Shown here in pieces: positions 22,201 through 32,842 of a DNA stretch of 64,000 nt (positions within the stretch are counted from its first letter, which is position 1; each line of letters starts with the position of its first letter). The position numbers and the translations under genes were made by a program. The notes beneath the pieces were generated by a model that was given only the letters and a program-made list of their open reading frames with translations, searched no databases and had not been told where the DNA came from. Source of the DNA: Hexactinellida sp. DTS-2022 (lineage: Eukaryota; Porifera; Hexactinellida); NCBI GenBank assembly GCA_028753945.1, contig JAPNXP010000007.1, forward strand, positions 4,464,001 to 4,528,000, in the 5' to 3' direction.

Positions 22201-23035
22201 TACCATTAACCTCTTTGGCGTACCATTAACCTGTTCGGCGTACCATTAACCTGTTTGGAGTACCATTAACCTGTTGGTGTACCATTAACCTCTTCGGTGT
22301 ACCATTAACCTCTTTGGTGTACCATTAACCTGTTTGGCGTACCATTAACCTGTTTGGTGTACCATTAACCTTTTCGGCGTACCATTAACCTGTTTGGCGT
22401 ACCATTAACCTCTTTGGTGTACCATTAACCTGTTTGGTGTACCATTAACCTGTTGGTGTACCATTAACCTGTTTGGCGTACCATTAACCTCTTTGGCGTA
22501 CCATTAACCTCTTTGGTGTACCATTAACCTTTTCGGCGTACCATTAACCTCTTCGGCGTACCATTAACCTTTTCGGCGTACCATTAACCTGTTTGGTGTA
22601 CCATTAACCTCTTTGGTGTACCATTAACCTGTTTGGCGTACCATTAACCTGTTTGGTGTACCATTAACCTTTTCGGCGTACCATTAACCTGTTTGGCGTA
22701 CCATTAACCTCTTTGGTGTACCATTAACCTGTTTGGTGTACCATTAACCTGTTGGTGTACCATTAACCTGTTTGGCGTACCATTAACCTCTTTGGCGTAC
22801 CATTAACCTCTTTGGTGTACCATTAACCTTTTCGGCGTACCATTAACCTCTTCGGCGTACCATTAACCTTTTCGGCGTACCATTAACCTGTTTGGTGTAC
22901 CATTAACCTGTTTGGCGTACCATTAACCTCTTTTGGCGTACCATTAACCTCTTTGGTGTACCATTAACCTTTTTGGTGTACCATTAACCTTTTTGGTCTA
23001 CCATTAATCTGTTTGGTGTAACATTAACCTGTACA
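19242..23035 (+). repeat. 20-bp minisatellite array 1 (about 190 copies)
   Basis: Unit GTACCATTAACCTSTTYGGY, with variation mainly at two positions (G/C and T/C) and occasional 19-bp units. Larger blocks are themselves repeated: the unit order at 19941-20100 recurs at 20401-20560 and again at 20581-20760. The units point the same way as array 2. There are no spacers, so it is not a CRISPR array. Copies become degenerate at 22990-23150. Confidence 0.97.
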
Positions 23036-23291
23036 ATTTGCCATTAACTTGTTCAGTATATTTTCAACTAGTTTACGTGCCTTACCCTTTTAGGCTTACT
23101 ATTAATTTTTTTGCGTACTATGAACCTGTTTGTCGTACCATTAACATTTTGTTTTATTTAATTTACTTTGTTCTCATTTAATTTGTTTTCAATTTATTCC
23201 AAATTCATTAATATAAATTGTGCTGTTTTTCCTGTCCTTTAGTCTTTTCTCCTTTCTTTCATTTCTGCTCCCGTTTATGCTATATGTTTAC

Positions 23292-24359
23292 CTGTTATAT
23301 AATCCCCTATTTGTTTCAGTGTATGTATTTCCTTTCCTGTTGTTGATTTTTGGTATTCGTAGTAATACCACAACGCCCAGTACCTTCTCCGAAATGTTTC
23401 TTTGCTGTCCATTTTCGCTTTTCCTATCAAATAATCATCTGGATCATGCACGTGCATACCCTGTTTCACCATTGTAGCCAGGTTTGATGCATAGAGCCTG
23501 CTCGTGGTTGCTTTTACTTTAATTTCCTTTTTTATCCATCTCATATACCCTTCTGTATCAAGTACTACGATATCTTCACCATTCTCTGCCTTACTCATTT
23601 CGTCCTTGGCCTTTTCGCTCTCGTGTGGCGTATTTTCATCTGTATCGTATATTAGATCGCGGGTGTCTTTAATTACTTTCTCCTCGTCGACAGGGTATTC
23701 ATACTCTCTTTCGGGCTCGTCATTTTCAGGGTCTGATCCTCCGATGTTTTCTTCCATGTCTAAGTAATTTCTATTGACTATTGAGTCTTCTTCTTCTTCT
23801 GTTATTGTGAGAGTTATCTCAATTGTGTTAAGTTTGGATTTTGCAATAATGCTTTTCCCAACAGAACTTCTTCCCGATATCCCATGTTTCCTCAGAAGAT
23901 GTTGATGGAATCTATGAAAAATGTATGTGATTGATCTATTAGCAAGTTATACATACCTTTTTGTCCTAAGTGAATATTTTATGTTAAGTACACGCTAAAT
24001 CCACTTTTACTTACAATTTACTGTATAAGACGTATTCCGAATTTTCGCATGATTAGTTTACTAAAACTTGAAATGAAAATTAAATAATTTTTAATAATTA
24101 TTGATTTAACTTAATCAACTTACCCTTTTTTCAACACGAGAATGTTGCATTCCTTCCCCTCATTTATGTAGGAACATCTGTAATAAGATCTTTGGGGTTT
24201 GGAGTCCGAAGCAGCGCATTTTATTATTCTCTGACTTAATTTTGCTCTTTCCTGTTGTTCATATGTCGTAGTTTCTCCGTGTACTGTTTCTAAATGGCGC
24301 GATAAACGGCACACGGATATGCCACATATTATGCAAATGCTCTTTGGTCGTGATGCCAT
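23292..24359 (-). CDS. Left-facing recombinase-like gene start (zinc finger + core-binding domain), no catalytic domain seen
   Basis: Two exons are supported: exon 1 24359-24124, identical to exon 1 of the right-facing gene (79 codons; CIICGISVCRLSRHLETVHG zinc-finger-like), and exon 2 23911-23292. The junction signals mirror those of the right-facing gene. The first 48 residues after MEENIGG are shared; then the protein diverges at 23612, where the palindrome ends. The unique part (GYMRWIKKEIKV, TSRLYASNLATMV) resembles the helical core-binding domain of tyrosine recombinases. It ends at a possible splice donor (CAG|GTAAAC, 23291). Beyond lies only minisatellite, so a catalytic exon is either missing or was replaced by the array. 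It is probably not functional as seen. Confidence 0.6.
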
Positions 24360-25439
24360 GTAGGAGTTTTGAGTGTATTTTTAGATGAATTGTGGCAGAG
24401 TTTCTTACATTTATAGTTAAGCATTTGGAACATTAGGTTGTTGTTACCTTCACACCAATGTCTAGCTTAATAGTTACAACTAAATCAGTATTCAAATGAC
24501 ACTGTTGCTACCTGTAGGCTGTGTCATTTGAATACTGATTTAGTAACAGTGTCATTTGAATACTGATTTAGTTGTAACTATTAAGCTAGACATTGGTGTG
24601 AAGGTAACAACAACCTAATGTTCCAAATGCTTAACTATAAATGTAAGAAACTCTGCCACAATTCATCTAAAAATACACTCAAAACTCCTACATGGCATCA
24701 CGACCAAAGAGCATTTGCATAATATGTGGCATATCCGTGTGCCGTTTATCGCGCCATTTAGAAACAGTACACGGAGAAACTACGACATATGAACAACAGG
24801 AAAGAGCAAAATTAAGTCAGAGAATAATAAAATGCGCTGCTTCGGACTCCAAACCCCAAAGATCTTATTACAGATGTTCCTACATAAATGAGGGGAAGGA
24901 ATGCAACATTCTCGTGTTGAAAAAAGGGTAAGTTGATTAAGTTAAATCAATAATTATTAACAATTATTTAATTTTCATTTCAAGTTTTAGTAAACTAATC
25001 ATGCGAAAATTCGGAATACGTCTTATACAGTAAATTGTAAGTAAAAGTGGATTTAGCGTGTACTTAACATAAAATATTCACTTAGGACAAAAAGGTATGT
25101 ATAACTTGCTAATAGATCAATCACATACATTTTTCATAGATTCCATCAACATCTTCTGAGGAAACATGGGATATCGGGAAGAAGTTCTGTTGGGAAAAGC
25201 ATTATTGCAAAATCCAAACTTAACACAATTGAGATAACTCTCACAATAACAGAAGAAGAAGAAGACTCAATAGTCAATAGAAATTACTTAGACATGGAAG
25301 AAAACATCGGAGGATCAGACCCTGAAAATGACGAGCCCGAAAGAGAGTATGAATACCCTGTCGACGAGGAGAAAGTAATTAAAGACACCCGCGATCTAAT
25401 ATACGATACAGATGAAAATACGCCACACGAGAGCGAAAA
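23612..25439. repeat. Near-perfect palindrome, arms about 0.9 kb
   Basis: Positions x and 49051-x are complementary from 23612/25439 inward to about 24510/24541, with at least one mismatch (near 24090). A ~30-bp centre holds a short direct repeat of GTGTCATTTGAATACTG. Each arm carries the same exon 1, intron 1 and start of exon 2. Such low divergence suggests recent duplication or ongoing gene conversion. Confidence 0.95.
24360..24691. promoter_or_regulatory. Shared head-to-head promoter region
   Basis: The 332 bp between the two divergent ATGs is itself palindromic, so both gene starts have the same upstream sequence. I see no decisive promoter motif. The assignment rests on position only. 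Confidence 0.45.
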
Positions 25440-26932
25440 TCCAATCGAAGACATCAATGAGAACGATGTGACTATTTCTTGTGGATTGGAAAATAACCAA
25501 GCCGAAAACATCGATGATATGGAAGAGCCATTACTGAATGTCTCGGTGTATTTTACACCGCCAGAGACGAATTCTACACATATTTTAATGCAAGATTCAT
25601 CAACTCAGACTCAAGAAGGGACTGCAGAATATGAGATCCCCAAAACTGAAGTTCTTGTAGATGATTTTAATAAATGGCTAACGACCATAGATGGAGGATG
25701 TTATAATGAAGATACATCCAAAAAAGCTTCTCTGATTGTTAAAAATATGTTGAATAAGTTGTCACTATTACAAATAATGGACTCTACAATGGTGTGCGAC
25801 TATTTTACTAAAGATAAAACTATGAGCGGAGTATGCGCAGCAAGTTTGAGCGTTTATTTGCGTTACTTCTCTTCCTTCCTCTTTTATTTTCACGACCTAA
25901 ACAGAAACTACTTTCCGTATGAAAAATACAAAGAGCTGGATCAAAAAATTGCAAGGTAACTATACAATTATTTGAATTTTTAGTTTCCTATTATTCGAAT
26001 AAGCGCCCGGCGCGTATTTTTTCGTGGGCCAAATTAATCACTAAATCTTTTTGAAAATCGAAAAAATATTTGTAACTTAATTAATATTAGTCTGAAAATT
26101 ATGAATATAACTAAAACAATACCAGAATGTTAACTCGTTATTTGTCCCCAAATAAAGATATAATGTAAATAATAATAGGTGGCATACTAGCTTGAAGAAG
26201 AAGTCTTTAAGAGAAGGCATGGGAAAGAGACGCATCATCGAGCATGCAACCAAGAACAATATGGTCTGTATACAGACATATTTAACATCCAATATCAGGA
26301 CAGACCTTCTAAAAGGAATCATAAATTGTCACTCAACTACTCTCCTAAACAGCAACGACTATTATCAATTTCGCGCCGCATTAATAGGGGAAGTTATTCT
26401 GAGAAACTCGCAAAGAGCAGGAGTGGCAATAGGAATGAGAACTTCAGAAGTTTATTCGCAAAATTTGGAGGAAGTCTTAAAAATTGTTGTACATAACCAT
26501 AAAACGGGGAAGATTAAACCTGCTGTACTATTCATGAAAGACATTGCTAAACAAGCGATGCTAAATTTCAAGGAAGTAATTCTACCAAAGGTATCTTGTG
26601 AAGAGTCTTAAGACCATTATTTCCTCTCTTATAACGGAAAAATAATTACACACTCGGGTGTACAGTCCAGCTTGAATATATTGGCTAAATTGATCGGAAG
26701 CCCAGACAAAATCACAGCAACAGGATCGAGAAAGGCTGCAGCAACCTTCATTGCGACTACAAATCCAAACAAGACACAAATAGTTGCAGATTTTATGCAA
26801 CATCAACACCAAACCGCGGAGAAATACTATCGACAATTAGGAGGCGGCGATCATTTAATCAAAGCGTATGAAGAAATTGGAAAATTGAGTGAATTAGAAT
26901 CAAGTTCTGCAGCTTATTTTAAGCATTATTAA
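24692..26932 (+). CDS. Zinc-finger tyrosine recombinase of a Crypton-like transposon (spliced)
   Basis: Three exons are supported: 24692-24927, 25140-25955 and 26179-26932. Introns begin GTAAGT and GTAACT and end ATAG and ATAATAG, and the frame is kept across both joins. The N-terminus has two zinc-finger-like motifs (CIIC...H...H; CSYINEGKEC then, across intron 1, FHQHLLRKH). An acidic linker and a helical core-binding domain (FNKWL...) follow. The catalytic domain shows R in SQRAGV (26414), R in GSRKAAAT (26729), H in DFMQH (26801) and the nucleophile Y in AEKYYR (26828), nine residues after that H as in Crypton-type recombinases. One in-frame TAA lies at 26609-26611 in exon 3, so this copy may be inactive. 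Related enzymes cut and rejoin DNA during transposition. Confidence 0.75.
25990..26030. repeat. Fragment of the CGAATAAGCGCC MITE family in intron 2
   Basis: TTATTCGAATAAGCGCCC matches the ends of the MITEs at 39877-40139 and 40738-41005. Only one end is seen here. Confidence 0.55.
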
Positions 26933-27690
26933 TCTGGTATTAACTTATTCAATATAGAATTGGCTATTATTCACACCACAAGGCAGAATTGCCGGTTAAT
27001 TATTACGCTAAATTGGTACAAACATAAAAATATAATTTTGGGAAAAATTTGTAAAATTGCGAAATATTTTAGTCAGAATTATAATTTGCATAAGTTCATT
27101 GGAAACTGTCGTACCCGGAATTACCTCGATAAAACGGTGTCTGAACACAAAATGCGTTTTATAATACATTCTGAAACGGCTAGTGAATTAGAACTTCATA
27201 CAAGATTTGGTAACACAAATAATCTGAATAAACCGATAAATTAGAAAAGTCAAGTTAGGGAAATTTTTTTATACTGTACGTACTTTCAGGAAACAAGGTT
27301 ATAGTATTGTTATTTAGAATGAGGAAAGAAGAAATTAAAAAGAGACAAAGGAAAATCGAAGATCAAATCCGAATAGAGAAAGTTTGTCAGAAATTTGAAA
27401 AATTACAAATAAAGAATGTAGAAGAAGATGAAGATATTTGTAAGGAATTTGAAAATTTACGAATAGAAGAGTAAGGAGAAAATGATTGTAGAAGAAAAGA
27501 ATAAGTGAAAGGAAAGTGGAGGAAATTACAGAAAGGATCCAAATAGAGTTAATAACGTAGAGTCGGTAGGCAACATGCAAATCATTAACGAGTGTATCAT
27601 TAAACAATGTAGTGTAGCATTTACCCGAATAATGGAGGGTAGAGATAAGAAAATTAGGCGTTGTAATAAAAAATTTGATCCAATGTGAAC
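26933..27690. other. Element 3' region, with a small purine-rich frame
   Basis: Follows the recombinase stop. An ATG frame at 27319-27474 (51 residues, highly charged, rich in K and E) is open, but there is no homology or context to support it as a gene. Another frame at 26960-27244 is equally unsupported. Confidence 0.4.
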
Positions 27691-27691
27691 T

Positions 27692-30600
27692 GTTTGGCCT
27701 GCCATTAACCTACTGGACCATTGTTTGGCGTACCATTAACCTCTTTGGAGTACCATTAACCTGTTAGGTGTACCATTAACCTGTTTGGCGTACCATTAAC
27801 CTCTTTGGTGTACCATAAACCTCTTCGGCGTACCATTAACCTCTTCGGTGTACCATTAACCTGTTGGTGTACCATTAACCTCTTCGGCGTACCATTAACC
27901 TCTTTGGTGTACCATTAACCTGTTTGGCGTACCATTAACCTCTTTGGCGTACCATTAACCTCTTTGGCGTACCATTAACCTCTTCGGCGTACCATTAACC
28001 TCTTTGGTGTACCATTAACCTGTTTGGTGTACCATTAACCTCTTCGGCGTACCATTAACCTCTTTGGTGTACCATTAACCTGTTTGGCGTACCATTAACC
28101 TCTTTGGCGTACCATTAACCTCTTTGGCGTACCATTAACCTGTTTGGTGTACCATTAACCTGTTGGCGTACCATTAACCTGTTTGGTGTACCATTAACCT
28201 GTTGGTGTACCATTAACCTCTTCGGTGTACCATTAAACTCTTCGGCGTACCATTAACCTCTTCGGCGTACCATTAACCTCTTTGGTGTACCATTAACCTC
28301 TTTGGTGTACCATTAACCTCTTCGGCGTACCATTAACCTCTTCGGTGTACCATTAACCTGTTGGTGTACCATTAACCTCTTCGGCGTACCATTAACCTCT
28401 TTGGTGTACCATTAACCTGTTTGGCGTACCATTAACCTCTTTGGCGTACCATTAACCTCTTTGGCGTACCATTAACCTCTTCGGCGTACCATTAACCTCT
28501 TTGGTGTACCATTAACCTGTTTGGTGTACCATTAACCTCTTCGGCGTACCATTAACCTCTTTGGTGTACCATTAACCTGTTTGGCGTACCATTAACCTCT
28601 TTGGCGTACCATTAACCTCTTTGGCGTACCATTAACCTGTTTGGTGTACCATTAACCTGTTGGCGTACCATTAACCTGTTTGGTGTACCATTAACCTGTT
28701 GGTGTACCATTAACCTCTTCGGTGTACCATTAAACTCTTCGGCGTACCATTAACCTCTTCGGCGTACCATTAACCTCTTTGGTGTACCATTAACCTCTTT
28801 GGTGTACCATTAACCTCTTCGGCGTACCATTAACCTCTTCGGCGTACCATTAACCTCTTCGGCGTACCATTAACCTCTTTGGCGTACCATTAACCTCTTT
28901 GGCGTACCATTAACCTGTTTGGTGTACCATTAACCTGTTGGCGTACCATTAACCTGTTTGGTGTACCATTAACCTGTTGGTGTACCATTAACCTCTTCGG
29001 TGTACCATTAAACTCTTCGGCGTACCATTAACCTCTTTGGTGTACCATTAACCTCTTTGGTGTACCATTAACCTCTTCGGCGTACCATTAACCTCTTTGG
29101 TGTACCATTAACCTCTTCGGCGTACCATTAACCTCTTCGGCGTACCATTAACCTCTTTGGTGTACCATTAACCTGTTTGGTGTACCATTAACCTGTTTGG
29201 TGTACCATTAACCTGTTTGGCGTACCATTAACCTCTTTGGTGTACCATTAACCTCTTCGGTGTACCATTAACCTCTTCGGCGTACCATTAACCTCTTTGG
29301 TGTACCATTAACCTGTTTGGTGTACCATTAACCTGTTTGGTGTACCATTAACCTCTTTGGCGTACCATTAACCTCTTTGGTGTACCATTAACCTCTTCGG
29401 TGTACCATTAACCTCTTTGGTGTACCATTAACCTCTTTGGTGTACCATTAACCTCTTTGGCGTACCATTAACCTCTTCGGTGTACCATTAACCTCTTTGG
29501 AGTACCATTAACCTCTTTGGAGTACCATTAACCTCTTCGGTGTACCATTACCCTCTTCGGCGTACCATTAACCTGTTTGGTGTACCATTAACCTGTTGGT
29601 GTACCATTAACCTCTTCGGTGTACCATTAACCTGTTTGGCGTACCATTAACCTCTTTGGTGTACCATTAACCTGTTTGGTGTACCATTAACCTGTTGGCG
29701 TACCATTAACCTCTTCGGCGTACCATTAACCTCTTTGGTGTACCATTAACCTGTTTGGTGTACCATTAACCTGTTTGGTGTACCATTAACCTCTTTGGCG
29801 TACCATTAACCTCTTTGGTGTACCATTAACCTCTTCGGTGTACCATTAACCTCTTTGGTGTACCATTAACCTCTTTGGTGTACCATTAACCTCTTTGGCG
29901 TACCATTAACCTCTTCGGTGTACCATTAACCTCTTTGGAGTACCATTAACCTCTTTGGAGTACCATTAACCTCTTCGGTGTACCATTACCCTCTTCGGCG
30001 TACCATTAACCTGTTTGGTGTACCATTAACCTGTTGGTGTACCATTAACCTCTTCGGTGTACCATTAACCTGTTTGGCGTACCATTAACCTCTTTGGTGT
30101 ACCATTAACCTGTTTGGTGTACCATTAACCTGTTGGCGTACCATTAACCTGTTTGGTGTACCATTAACCTGTTTGGCGTACCATTAACCTGTTTGGTGTA
30201 CCATTAACCTGTTGGTGTACCATTAACCTCTTCGGTGTACCATTAACCTGTTTGGCGTACCATTAACCTCTTTGGTGTACCATTAACCTGTTTGGTGTAC
30301 CATTAACCTGTTGGCGTACCATTAACCTGTTTGGTGTACCATTAACCTGTTTGGCGTACCATTAACCTCTTTGGCGTACCATTAACCTCTTCGGCGTACC
30401 ATTAACCTCTTCGGCGTACCATTAACCTCTTTGGTGTACCATTAACCTGTTTGGTGTACCATTAACCTGTTTGGTGTACCATTAACCTCTTTGGCGTACC
30501 ATTAACCTCTTTGGTGTACCATTAACCTCTTCGGTGTACCATTAACCTCTTCGGTGTACCATTAACCTCTTTGGAGTACCATTAACCTCTTCGGTGTACC

Positions 30601-30912
30601 ATTAACCTCTTTGGAGTACCATTAACCTCTTTGGTGTACCATTAACCTGTTGGTGTACCATTAACCTGTTTGGAGTACCATTACCCTCTTTGGTGTACCA
30701 TTAACCTGTTGGTGTACCATTAACCTGTTTGGAGTACCATTAACCTCTTTGGAGTACCATTAACCTGTTTGGTGTACCATTAACCTGTTTGGTTTACCAT
30801 TAATCTTATCGGCTTACCATTAACCTGTTCGGTGTACCATTAACCAGTTTGGTTCGGTGTACGATTAACCTGTTTGGTGTGCCATTAACCTGTTTGGTGT
30901 ACCATTAACCTC
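27692..30912 (+). repeat. 20-bp minisatellite array 2 (about 160 copies)
   Basis: Same unit and same orientation as array 1. Blocks of about 490 bp are repeated nearly exactly (27860-28350 and 28349-28838), a higher-order structure typical of unequal exchange. The units GGAGTACC and the 19-bp CTGTTGGTG variant are commoner here than in array 1. Confidence 0.97.
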
Positions 30913-30918
30913 ACCACA

Positions 30919-31332
30919 CACGATGCAAATTTGTTGCATGCAACAAGGTAACATCACGGTACAACAATGTGCATGCAACACAATTTCGTGCAACATTGTT
31001 GCATGCAACATTTACTTTAGAGCGACAATGTTGCATGGAAATTACTCAAATACAAATGGAATAAATATTATTTTAAATCATTCTAGGTGGCTTGATTAAT
31101 GGTACTGAGAAAGTGAGCAGTAAATTAAATAGGTACACTAGAAAGTCATGAACTTGTGAATTCTTCAATTGTTTTGAGAAGGTGAAAAATTCAAACGAAA
31201 ATAATCTGAAAAACATGTACTGAATTTCCATATTTGCGTGCAACAAAGTTACACGAAAATTGAACATTTTGCATGCAAAACAACATTCACGGTGCAACAT
31301 TTCAACATACACGATGCAACTTTGTTGCATCG
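30919..31332. mobile_element. MITE-like insert with GATGCAAC/GTTGCATC ends
   Basis: Interrupts the end of array 2. Both borders carry ACGATGCAA-TTTGTTGCAT palindromes, and TTGCATGCAAC motifs recur inside. Related sequence lies at 1750-1910. After it a few degenerate minisatellite units remain (31340-31400). Confidence 0.65.
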
Positions 31333-31487
31333 TATTTGGTAGGCTTTAACCTCTTCGGCGTACCATTAACCTTTTCGGCATACCCTTAACTCAGCATTCA
31401 GTGTAGCATTAACATCCTTGAGTTTTAATATTTAAGACTACTTATTCTTGCATAATTCCTAATTTAACTAGTCCATTCAAATTCTTA

Positions 31488-31518
31488 TGCGTACCTTTAA
31501 CCTGTTTGGGTGAGGTTT
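31488..31518 (-). repeat. Right terminal inverted repeat
   Basis: 31 bp, the exact complement of 19100-19130. Read on the plus strand it contains GTACCTTTAACCTGTTTGGG, the likely founder of the minisatellite unit. Confidence 0.95.
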
Positions 31519-31530
31519 ACAGTAGTAATA

Positions 31531-31955
31531 CTGACGTAATTAAATATAATTAATTCAGTCAGTATATGCCTTAGTCTTGGTCTTATATAGATGCTTCCAA
31601 TTTGTTTATTAGGGGTTATCGAGTGTGCGGAATTATATTTGACGGCGAAATTAATTAATTAATTATTTATGACAAAATAATTTAATTTAATAATTGTAAG
31701 TTGACTTTGAAATTGGTGTTATATTATAAATTATATTAATAATATTAATAATTATTTATACTAATTAATTAAATATCATATTATTGCTAAAATAATTAAC
31801 TAATAATATAATTTATTATCAATCTATAATAATGAATGGCATTAAACTCTAGATGGTTTATGATAGAAACAAACTTCAAATATATCTACCGTTCCTTGTG
31901 ATTCGGACCAATTAACAAATGGTTCTTGACACCTTGAGGCGTTGATGACTTGGCG
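31531..31955. repeat. Cassette repeat copy 6, right part
   Basis: Continues exactly where 19095 stopped (CTGACGTAATTAA ... GGGGTTATCGAGTGTGCGG), matching 17899-18130. It then changes to the short form seen in copies 3 and 4 (ATGGTTTATGATAGAAACAA). Confidence 0.8.
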
Positions 31956-32084
31956 GAAAAAAATCCAAAATTGCAGCCTGCGCCGACAGCATGTTCCTTT
32001 GGAGGCACTATCAATAGACCACCAACAAAATAAAGTGCCACCAACGAAACATGCGTCGGCACAGGCTGCAATTTTGGATTTTTT
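31956..32084. repeat. Hairpin family H, copy 7
   Basis: Same ~50-bp inverted arms, closing the interrupted cassette copy 6. Confidence 0.9.
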
Positions 32085-32196
32085 ATTGTTCCTTCAATGT
32101 ACTGTATCTGGAACAATATGAGACTTCCTGCAACAATACATGTTACGTATAGTTGGATTCAATGGAGGTTTGTAGGCCCCAGTACAGACATAAGGC

Positions 32197-32631
32197 CAGA
32201 GTGGACCATGGGTCAACATTGGTGACCCATAACCCATCTGACCCATCGAATTTGTGACCCATGACCCATTGACCCATTGACCCATGACCCATCGAGTGAC
32301 CCATTGACCCATTAAGTAACTCTTTGACCCATCGTGTTACCCATTTACCTTGTTAAATATCTATTTTTTAATATCTAAACATTATGTAACATAATCCGAC
32401 TTACAATATATGAATCATGCTTGTCAATCAATTAATTTGGTAGATTTCTAATACCAAAGAAATACCCTGTAATGTTTATGGATTATTTTGATTCGTACTA
32501 TAACTGGACGAACATGAATTCCAAATGGGTCATGGATGATGGGTCACAGAGCCGTGACCCATGAGTCCATGACTCATGTGACCCATCAATTTATGTGACC
32601 CATCTGACCCATCGACCCATGGTCCACTCTG
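32197..32631. mobile_element. MITE with GACCCAT-rich interior
   Basis: Inverted ends CAGAGTGGACCATGGGTC and GACCCATGGTCCACTCTG are perfect. ATAAGG is present on both sides, a blurred duplication. Most of the interior is built from GACCCAT or ATGGGTC heptamers in varying spacing. Confidence 0.85.
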
Positions 32632-32842
32632 ATAAGGACACCAGTGGTGTTTAAACTGTAGTTTGTAAATATAATTATAATATGCTTAGTAGATCAGATA
32701 ACTATTAATAAGGGGATTAAAATTATAAGCAAATTAATGAAGATATAATTATTTTATGAGCAACCAATTTGGGGATTGTAAATTTACAAATTGTTTATGT
32801 ACAAGTTATATAACAATTAATGGTAAGCAACAAGATCCATAA

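Larger units (their letters stand above)
19096..31525 (+). mobile_element. 12.4-kb Crypton-like element with TIRs and TIR-derived minisatellites
   Basis: Perfect 31-bp inverted repeats lie at 19100-19130 (starts AAACCTCACCCAAACAGG) and 31488-31518. TAATA at 19091-19095 and 31526-31530 is a probable 5-bp target duplication. The flanks join into a continuous cassette repeat, seen uninterrupted at 17885-17910. Inside are a 20-bp minisatellite array, a ~0.9-kb-arm palindrome, a spliced zinc-finger/tyrosine-recombinase gene, a second gene start facing left, and another minisatellite array. Tyrosine recombinase without reverse transcriptase is the hallmark of Cryptons, a class of DNA transposon, but long TIRs are not usual for them. 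Confidence 0.8.

Noticed and set aside
19242-23035. CRISPR-like array
   Set aside because: The 20-bp units abut with no unique spacers, the context is an animal genome, and no cas-like genes are present. It is a minisatellite.
23000-27700. Reverse transcriptase or other retroelement enzymes within the 12.4-kb element
   Set aside because: No RT, protease or RNase H motif was seen. A DIRS-like retroelement is therefore not supported.
19242-30912. Telomeric repeats (TTAACC motif)
   Set aside because: The motif occurs once in each 20-bp unit and is not the metazoan TTAGGG-type repeat. The arrays sit within a mobile element.
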